A stretch of DNA of 64,000 bases from NCBI GenBank assembly GCA_012523465.1, contig JAAYIK010000013.1:62001-126000 (forward strand), written 5' to 3'. Both the position numbers and the translations under genes were made by a program. The notes under the pieces were generated by a model. That model was not told where the DNA came from, made no database searches, and saw only the letters and a program-made list of their open reading frames with translations. Of this stretch, positions 57,933-64,000 are shown one piece after another. Numbering within the stretch: the first letter of the stretch is position 1; each line of letters starts with the position of its first letter. Source of the stretch: Lysobacteraceae bacterium. Its GTDB lineage: Bacteria; Pseudomonadota; Gammaproteobacteria; Nitrococcales; AK92.

Positions 57933-58051
57933 CGCTGACCTGGAGCTCCCTGGAATGTCATCGTCGTCCAAATTCCCTTTGGCAGGCCATGCCGTATTTC
58001 GCACCCATTCACCATAGCAGAACGGCCGGGCCGCAGCGCATGGGTTGCTTA

Positions 58052-58795
58052 CTACGTGGAGCCCATCGCCTGCGGCGCCAAGGGATCGAGATCCGGGTCG
58101 AAGCGCCAGCGGCCTTGCTGGCCCGGATGCTCTAGCGCTTCCCGGAGCCGCAGGAGAAATTCACTGCGCGGGATGGCGATGGCGCCAAGGCTCTCGAGGT
58201 GGGGGGAGGGGATTTGGCAATCGAGCAGCTGATACCCCCAGCGGCGCAGTTGCGCTGCCAGCCAGACCAGGGCCACCTTGGAGGCATCCGACTCGCTGCT
58301 GAACATGGACTCTCCGAAGAAGGCGGCGCCGAGCGCCACCCCGTAGAGTCCGCCGACCAGGCGATCTTGGCGATAGACCTCGACCGAATGGGCAAGTCCG
58401 CGCTCGTGCAGCACGCAATAGGCAGCGATCATTTCCGGCGTGATCCAGGTGCCGGACTGGCCGGGACGTTTAGCCGCGCAGGCCCGCATCACCTCCTCGA
58501 AGGCCGTATCGAGCCGAACCTCGAAGCCGCCGTTGCGAACACGCTTGCGCAGGCTGCGGCTGACGCGGATGGCGTCCGGTGTCATGACGGCGCGCGGATC
58601 CGGACTCCACCAAAGGATGGGCTGGCCTTCAGAGTACCAGGGGAAGATGCCGTTGCGATAAGCCTCCTCCAGCCGCCACGGGCTGAGCGAGCCGCCGATG
58701 GCAAGTAGTCCGTTGGGTTCGTCCAGCGCGGTTTCCGCCGGCGGGAAGGGCGTGCTCTCGTCGTCGGGATGAATCAGGACAGGACGGTAGAACAT
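58052..58795 (-). CDS. aat: leucyl/phenylalanyl-tRNA--protein transferase
   Basis: A 247-residue transferase that adds Leu or Phe to N-terminal Lys or Arg. The family pattern [61 protein letters not shown] and [15 protein letters not shown] is complete (quoted in parts). Together with Bpt, ClpS and ClpA it makes a full N-degron pathway in one place. A FemAB-like gene lies 27 bp upstream on the same strand. Confidence 0.96.
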   Translation of the reverse strand: MFYRPVLIHPDDESTPFPPAETALDEPNGLLAIGGSLSPWRLEEAYRNGIFPWYSEGQPILWWSPDPRAVMTPDAIRVSRSLRKRVRNGGFEVRLDTAFEEVMRACAAKRPGQSGTWITPEMIAAYCVLHERGLAHSVEVYRQDRLVGGLYGVALGAAFFGESMFSSESDASKVALVWLAAQLRRWGYQLLDCQIPSPHLESLGAIAIPRSEFLLRLREALEHPGQQGRWRFDPDLDPLAPQAMGST

Positions 58796-58822
58796 GATGG
58801 CTTGCTGGCCGTGGTTGTCGGT

Positions 58823-59965
58823 TCAAGTGTCCGGAGCTTGCCGAAACGGGCTCTGCCGCGACATGTATTCCATGTAGGCCGCGACCTGGGGCTTCTCGCG
58901 CTGTAGAAACGCCGCGATGACGCGCTGCAGCTGTGGATCCTTGATCCAGTGCGCCGAGTAGGTGCGGCTGGGAAGAAAGCCGCGAGCCACCTTGTGCTCA
59001 CCCTGTGCCCCCGGCTCGAAGCGCTGCAGGCCATGGCGGATACAGTACTCGATGCCCTGATAGTAGCAAGTCTCGAAATGCAGGCCGGAAAGCGCGATGC
59101 TGCTGCCCCAGTAGCGGCCGTAGAGGGTGTCGCTGCTGCGCAGGAACAGGGCACCGGCTACCGTGCGGCCCCGTTGCCTGGCCAGCACCAGCAGGACGCG
59201 ATCGCCCAGGTGGCGCCCGACGTCCTGGAAGAAGGAGGCGTTAAGAATGGGAACGTTGCCGTAGGCGAGAAAAGTGTCACGGTAGAAGCGCTCGAAAGTC
59301 AGCCAGTCGGTGCTGCTGGCGTCGGTGCCGTGCAGCCATTCGAACTCGATCCCGGCTTCGCGGACGCGACGCCGTTCCTGGCGCAGATTTTTTCGCTTTT
59401 TGGCGCTGAGGGCGGCCAGAAAGTCGTCGAAGTCCCGATAGCCGCGGTTCTCCCAATGGAACTGGCAGCCGTGGCGAAGCATATAGCCCGACTCTGCGAG
59501 TAGCCGCGCTTGCTCGGCGGTCGGGAACAGCCAATGCGCCGAGCTAAGCGCGTGCTCGCTCAGCAGTTGGCGGGCTGCATCGGCCAGGGCAGCGGCAGCT
59601 GTGGCCGTCGACAGCTCCGGCGCGCTCAGCACCCGGGGACCGGTCGCGGGCGAGTAGGGGACGCCGAAGATGAGCTTGGGGTAATAGGGCGGGCCGCGCT
59701 GGGCATGGGCATCGGCCCAGCTGAAGTCGAATACGAACTCGCCCCAGGAATGCCCTTTGAGGTAAGCGGGCGCGGCGGCAAGAATCCGTCCGCCGTCTTC
59801 CAGCAGCAAATGGAACGGTTGCCAGCCATTGCCTGGATGGATGCAGCGGTGTGTCTCGAAGGCGTGCAGGAACTCGTGGCGCAGGAACGGATTGTCGGTT
59901 CCCTGCAGCCGGTTCCAGGCGGCTGGCTCGATCTCGTTCAGGTTCTGGATGACTCGGATATTCAC
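58823..59965 (-). CDS. FemAB-like / GNAT family protein (DUF482)
   Basis: A 380-residue protein of the FemAB-like acyltransferase family (formerly DUF482), annotated as a possible peptidoglycan-modifying or GNAT enzyme. Features are NPFLRHEFLHAFE near the start, FDFSWADAHAQRGPPYYPKL in the first third, and the second acyltransferase half with GALFLRSSDTLYGRYWGS, HFETCYYQGIEYCI and FEPGAQGEHKVARGF. The actual acceptor is unknown. The start is a GTG (59965). It shares direction with aat, and in many proteobacteria it sits in the same neighbourhood. Confidence 0.87.
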   Translation of the reverse strand: MNIRVIQNLNEIEPAAWNRLQGTDNPFLRHEFLHAFETHRCIHPGNGWQPFHLLLEDGGRILAAAPAYLKGHSWGEFVFDFSWADAHAQRGPPYYPKLIFGVPYSPATGPRVLSAPELSTATAAAALADAARQLLSEHALSSAHWLFPTAEQARLLAESGYMLRHGCQFHWENRGYRDFDDFLAALSAKKRKNLRQERRRVREAGIEFEWLHGTDASSTDWLTFERFYRDTFLAYGNVPILNASFFQDVGRHLGDRVLLVLARQRGRTVAGALFLRSSDTLYGRYWGSSIALSGLHFETCYYQGIEYCIRHGLQRFEPGAQGEHKVARGFLPSRTYSAHWIKDPQLQRVIAAFLQREKPQVAAYMEYMSRQSPFRQAPDT

Positions 59966-60152
59966 GGGCTGGGCCGGTAACTCGTCGACAGTGGCCGTGG
60001 AGGCGCTGTTGTATACTCAGGCAAACGGGGCTTTGGCAGGGATGCAACGCCTCCGGCGGCGCGCCGGGAAGACACATCTTGCCACTTGGAAAACCTGCGT
60101 CAACTCGGTACCTTGCATCTGTTTCTTGCAGTAAAAGATAACGATATCCGTC

Positions 60153-62471
60153 GTGGCTAAATCAGAAACCGCCAAGACCGCGCCCGCGCCGCTGCGGCAC
60201 CATATCAACCGTGGGATGCGAGAAGCCGGGCTGCTGTTGCTGCTGGCTCTGGCCGTCTACCTCCTGGTGTCGCTGCTTACCTACGACGTGCGTGATCCGG
60301 GCTGGAGCTACAGCGCTGCCAGCACTCAGGTGCGCAACGCGGGCGGCACCGTCGGCGCCTATTTCGCCGACATCGCTCTCTATCTGTTGGGCTATCTGGC
60401 CTATTTGTTCCCGGTCATGATCGGCTGGGGCGCACTGCAGGTCTACTGCTGGCAGCGGCGCGAGGAGCCGATCCGCTGGGGCGTGCTCGGGCTGCGTTTC
60501 GGCGGTTTCCTGGTTACCGTGGTCTCCGGCTGCGTCCTGGCGACCCTGCACTTCAAGGCCATTCCCGGCACCGTACCGCTGGCCTCCGGCGGCGTGCTGG
60601 GCGATCTGGTCAGCTCGGCCCTGGTTGGCTCGTTCAGCTTCGTCGGTGCCACGCTGTTCTCGCTGGCGGCTTTCCTGGGCGGGGTGACCTTGTTCACCGG
60701 GTTGTCCTGGATCGGCTTGATGGATTTTCTTGGCCGCCTGGTGCTGCGCCTGCTAGGGCTGATCGCGGCGCAGCTGCGCCGCTTCGCTGAGTATCGCGCC
60801 GGCCGCCGCGCTAAGCGGGTGCGGGCTGAAGTGCTGGTGCGAGAAACCGAGCGCAGTCGCAAGCGCAAGCCACCGCAGATCGAGCCGGTGTTCACGGTGA
60901 TTCCGGAGGGCGAGCGGGCTCGCAAGGAGCGGCAGATTCCGCTGTTCAAGAACGGCAGCGACGACAAGCTGCCGCCGGTCAGCCTGCTGGAACCGCCGCC
61001 GCAGCAGACCAAGGGTTACTCCAGCGAAGCGCTGGAGGCCATGTCTAAGCAGGTCGAGTTGAAACTGCGCGATTTCGGCGTCGAGGTCGAGGTGGTCGCA
61101 GTGCAGCCTGGGCCGGTGATCACGCGCTTCGAGCTGCAGCCGGCTCCCGGGGTCAAGGTCAGCCAGATCAGCAACTTGGAGAAGGATCTTGCGCGCTCGC
61201 TTTCGGTGGTTTCGGTGCGTGTGGTGGAGGTGATACCGGGCAAGTCAGTGGTCGGCCTGGAGATTCCTAACGAGCAGCGCCAGCTCATCGCCTTCAGCGA
61301 GATCGTCCGCTCGCAGGAGTTCGAGCGCGCCAGCTCGCCGCTCACGCTGGCGTTAGGCAAGGATATCGGCGGGCGGCCGGTGGTGGCCGACCTTGCCCGC
61401 ATGCCGCACCTGCTGGTGGCCGGCACCACCGGCTCAGGCAAGTCAGTGGGCGTCAACGGAATGATCCTGAGCCTGCTGTACAAGAACACGCCCGAGCAGG
61501 TGCGACTGATCCTGATCGACCCGAAGATGCTGGAGCTGTCGGTTTATGACGGTATTCCGCACTTGCTCACACCGGTGGTCACCGACATGAAGGATGCCGG
61601 CAATGCGCTGCGCTGGAGCGTCGCCGAAATGGAACGGCGCTACCAGCTGATGGCGGCGCTCGGCGTGCGCAACATTGGCGGCTTCAACAAAAAGGTGGCC
61701 GAAGCGCGCGAGCGTGGCGAACCGATCCGCGATCCGCTCCACAAGCACGATCCGGCCGAGCTGGCGCGAGCGGATGGCGAGCCGCCACAGGTGCCGGAGC
61801 TGGAGCCGCTGCCCTATATCGTCATCGTCGTCGACGAGTTCGCCGACATGATGATGATGGTGGGTAAGAAAGTCGAGGAGCTGATCGCTCGCCTGGCGCA
61901 GAAGGCCCGTGCCGCCGGCATCCACCTGATCCTGGCTACCCAGCGGCCCTCAGTGGACGTGATAACCGGCCTGATCAAGGCCAACATCCCGACCCGCATC
62001 GCCTATCAGGTCTCCTCCAAGGTCGACTCCCGCACCATTCTCGACCAGATCGGTGCCGAGGCGCTGCTGGGGCAGGGCGACATGCTTTACCTCGCCCCCG
62101 GCACCGGGTTGCCGCAGCGCGTCCATGGCGCGTTCGTGGCTGATCAGGAAGTGCACCGGGTGGTGGAGTATCTCAAGCAAACCGGTGAGCCGCAGTACAT
62201 CGACGACGTGCTCAGCGACCCCGGCGAGCATGCCGCCGCCATCCCCGGGCTGACCCCGGAAGGCGGTGAGTCCGACCCGCTCTACGATCAGGCGGTGCGC
62301 ATCGTGCTGGAGACACGGCGGGCTTCGGTTTCCGGTATCCAGCGCCGTCTCAAGATCGGCTATAACCGTGCCGCCAGGTTGGTCGAGGAGATGGAGGCGG
62401 CCGGTCTGGTCGGGCCGCTGCAAAGCAACGGCACGCGTGAGATCCTGGTGCCGCCGCCAACCGGCGAATGA
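60153..62471 (+). CDS. ftsK: DNA translocase FtsK
   Basis: A 772-residue septal DNA pump that helps resolve chromosome dimers. About four to five N-terminal membrane segments (residues about 25-190) anchor it. A short linker, much shorter than in E. coli FtsK, leads to the motor domain. Walker A is [11 protein letters not shown] near residue 424, and Walker B is [13 protein letters not shown] near 560. The C-terminal gamma winged helix ([20 protein letters not shown]) reads orientation sequences. The start is GTG 60153. lolA and rarA follow, the conserved order. Confidence 0.97.
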   Translation: MAKSETAKTAPAPLRHHINRGMREAGLLLLLALAVYLLVSLLTYDVRDPGWSYSAASTQVRNAGGTVGAYFADIALYLLGYLAYLFPVMIGWGALQVYCWQRREEPIRWGVLGLRFGGFLVTVVSGCVLATLHFKAIPGTVPLASGGVLGDLVSSALVGSFSFVGATLFSLAAFLGGVTLFTGLSWIGLMDFLGRLVLRLLGLIAAQLRRFAEYRAGRRAKRVRAEVLVRETERSRKRKPPQIEPVFTVIPEGERARKERQIPLFKNGSDDKLPPVSLLEPPPQQTKGYSSEALEAMSKQVELKLRDFGVEVEVVAVQPGPVITRFELQPAPGVKVSQISNLEKDLARSLSVVSVRVVEVIPGKSVVGLEIPNEQRQLIAFSEIVRSQEFERASSPLTLALGKDIGGRPVVADLARMPHLLVAGTTGSGKSVGVNGMILSLLYKNTPEQVRLILIDPKMLELSVYDGIPHLLTPVVTDMKDAGNALRWSVAEMERRYQLMAALGVRNIGGFNKKVAEARERGEPIRDPLHKHDPAELARADGEPPQVPELEPLPYIVIVVDEFADMMMMVGKKVEELIARLAQKARAAGIHLILATQRPSVDVITGLIKANIPTRIAYQVSSKVDSRTILDQIGAEALLGQGDMLYLAPGTGLPQRVHGAFVADQEVHRVVEYLKQTGEPQYIDDVLSDPGEHAAAIPGLTPEGGESDPLYDQAVRIVLETRRASVSGIQRRLKIGYNRAARLVEEMEAAGLVGPLQSNGTREILVPPPTGE

Positions 62472-62604
62472 CCGACGCCGCTTGCCAACCCTTGCCGTCC
62501 GATTGCGGAGGAAGAACGAGGCGCTTCCTGGTAAGCTTTGCCGCGTTCTTTGATCACTTGCCCAGGCGGAAAGTCATCAGTCATCGCCTGACTGGGGAGT
62601 CTTC

Positions 62605-63219
62605 ATGCTCAAGCGCTTGATGCCGATCCTGCTGTTGCTGCTCGCCCTGCCGGTGTTCGGCCAAGGCGAGGCCGCGCTGCAGGAGTATTTCCGTTCGGTC
62701 GAATCGCTGCATGGCCGGTTCGTGCAAACCACCTACAGCGACTCCGGCGAGGTGCTGGAGATCTCCCGCGGCACGCTCTGGCTGCAGCGTCCCGATCGCT
62801 TCCGCTGGTCCTACAGCGAGCCATTCGCGCAGGAGATCGTCGCAGATGGCCGCAAGCTGTGGGTCTATGACGTCGATCTTGAGCAGGTGACGGTGCGACC
62901 CTTGGACGAAGTGCTGGGAGTAGGGCCGGCGCTGCTGCTGAGTGGTGACTACGCGGCGCTAGAGCAGAATTTCACCATCGAGGTGCAGGCCGACGGCAGC
63001 CTGCTGCTGCTCCCTCGGCGGCAAGACTGGGATTTCCAGTCGATCCTGCTTCGGCTCGAGGGCGGGGTGCCGCACATCATCGACGTCGACACCGGGCTGG
63101 GGCAGAGCACCCGCTTGGAGCTGAGCGAGCTGCAGCGCAACATCGCCATCGACCCGCAGCGCTTCGTGTTCACGCCGCCGCCCGGGGTAGACGTGATCGC
63201 GCCTTCGCTGGAGAACTGA
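62605..63219 (+). CDS. lolA: outer-membrane lipoprotein carrier protein LolA
   Basis: A 204-residue periplasmic chaperone that ferries lipoproteins from LolCDE to LolB. The signal peptide [19 protein letters not shown] is cut about residue 19. The mature part shows [43 protein letters not shown] and [17 protein letters not shown] (in parts), the conserved first half of the barrel. Start ATG 62605 follows GGGGAG. rarA begins 1 bp after its stop. Confidence 0.96.
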   Translation: MLKRLMPILLLLLALPVFGQGEAALQEYFRSVESLHGRFVQTTYSDSGEVLEISRGTLWLQRPDRFRWSYSEPFAQEIVADGRKLWVYDVDLEQVTVRPLDEVLGVGPALLLSGDYAALEQNFTIEVQADGSLLLLPRRQDWDFQSILLRLEGGVPHIIDVDTGLGQSTRLELSELQRNIAIDPQRFVFTPPPGVDVIAPSLEN

Positions 63220-63220
63220 C

Positions 63221-64000
63221 GTGCAGCCGCTGGCGGATCGCATGCGTCCCCGCAGCCTTGACGAATACGTGGGCCAGGCGCATTTGCTGGGCCCCGACAA
63301 GCCGCTACGCGCGGCCATTCTGGCTGGCAAGCCGCACTCCATGGTGCAGTGGGGACCGCCAGGCACGGGCAAGACCACCCTGGCGCGGCTGGTGGCCGCC
63401 CATGCCGACGCCGAGTTTATGACCCTGTCGGCGGTCACCTCGGGCGTGAAGGACATCCGCGAGGCGGTCGAGGCGGCGACCCGGGCCCGCCAGGCAGGCC
63501 GCCGTACCATTCTTTTCGTCGACGAGGTGCACCGCTTCAACAAGGCGCAGCAGGACGCTTTTCTGCCTTACGTCGAAAACGGCACCGTCATCTTTATCGG
63601 CGCCACCACAGAAAATCCGTCCTTCGAGCTCAACAACGCGCTGCTGTCCCGGGTCCGCACCTATGTGCTGAAGGCATTGAGCGCCGAGGATCTCGGCCGC
63701 CTCGTCGACCAGGCGCTGCAGGACAGCGAGCGCGGCCTGGGCGCGCGCCGGTTGCGCTTGACGCCCAAGGCGCGCGAGCTGCTGATCCAGGCGGCCGACG
63801 GCGATGGCCGCAGAGTGCTCAACCTGTTGGAGATCGCTGCCGATCTGGCCGAAGACGGTGAGGAGCTGGTGGAGGAGCTCATCGCGCAGGCTGGCGCCGG
63901 CACGCTGCGCCGCTTCGACAAGGGCGGCGACGCTTTCTATGACCAAATTTCGGCGTTGCACAAATCGATCCGCGGCTCCGATCCGGACGCCGCGCTTTAT
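63221..64000 (+). CDS. rarA: replication-associated recombination protein A (3' end cut by the window)
   Basis: The first 260 residues of RarA/MgsA, an AAA+ ATPase related to clamp loaders that acts at stalled forks. The reading frame is open to the right edge. Opening residues are [19 protein letters not shown], Walker A is [10 protein letters not shown] (about 44-53), Walker B is [10 protein letters not shown], and the sensor is [10 protein letters not shown]. The start is GTG 63221, 1 bp after the lolA stop, so it is translationally coupled. The C-terminal domain lies outside the window. Confidence 0.96.
   Translation, partial: MQPLADRMRPRSLDEYVGQAHLLGPDKPLRAAILAGKPHSMVQWGPPGTGKTTLARLVAAHADAEFMTLSAVTSGVKDIREAVEAATRARQAGRRTILFVDEVHRFNKAQQDAFLPYVENGTVIFIGATTENPSFELNNALLSRVRTYVLKALSAEDLGRLVDQALQDSERGLGARRLRLTPKARELLIQAADGDGRRVLNLLEIAADLAEDGEELVEELIAQAGAGTLRRFDKGGDAFYDQISALHKSIRGSDPDAALY

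Overview
The window is one continuous stretch of GC-rich chromosome, most likely from a gammaproteobacterium. The evidence is gene order typical of that class: ratA-ratB next to bamE, bamE divergent from fur, recN beside nadK, hrcA-grpE-dnaK-dnaJ, nudJ-mnmA-hflD, clpS-clpA-infA and ftsK-lolA-rarA. A one-piece tmRNA with the tag ANDDTYALAA, close to the gammaproteobacterial ANDENYALAA, agrees with this. I cannot name the genus. I saw no rRNA, tRNA, insertion sequence or CRISPR array.

Layout. 1-10000: the 3' part of a TraF-like outer-membrane barrel gene, a dienelactone hydrolase, an SDR, an MFS carrier and a lone periplasmic binding protein. These lead into a three-gene NAD-linked formate dehydrogenase: a fused NuoE/NuoF diaphorase, a small HoxU-like ferredoxin subunit and a Cys-type molybdenum catalytic subunit. 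10000-14800: alkylation repair (ogt-alkB), an orphan CbiM-like permease, meso-diaminopimelate dehydrogenase, a stretch without recognisable genes that holds a candidate small RNA, then ssrA and smpB. 14900-26800: a housekeeping block with an NSS transporter, ratA, ratB, bamE, fur, recN, nadK, the CIRCE-controlled heat-shock genes and dapB. 26800-36400: ccmB-ccmA, trehalose-6-phosphate synthase with a truncated phosphatase-like partner, a second MFS carrier, a broken ThDP-enzyme gene, a small NTF2-like gene, an SDR-like protein lacking its catalytic residues, and a small methyltransferase.

36400-53700 is rich in C2 and TCA metabolism: malate synthase G, an acetate-CoA ligase/acetyltransferase fusion, soluble transhydrogenase, aconitase A and isocitrate lyase. 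Malate synthase and isocitrate lyase make the glyoxylate bypass. Between malate synthase and the acetate-CoA ligase gene sits a three-gene phage-type recombination cassette (annealing protein, YqaJ exonuclease, small protein with an SSB-like tail), with a well-formed LexA box upstream. I consider this the most interesting item in the window.

53700-64000 holds an N-degron set (clpS, clpA, and the transferases bpt and aat) around infA, then a FemAB-like gene, ftsK, lolA and the start of rarA.

Other items worth checking are a candidate small RNA with repeated anti-Shine-Dalgarno motifs (13141-13240), a second candidate RNA after malate synthase (38790-38931), and a leader peptide overlapping the start of isocitrate lyase (51987-52065). 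The formate dehydrogenase ferredoxin subunit lacks the usual His/Cys cluster motif, and two genes (the ThDP enzyme and the otsB-like gene) look damaged or reduced.
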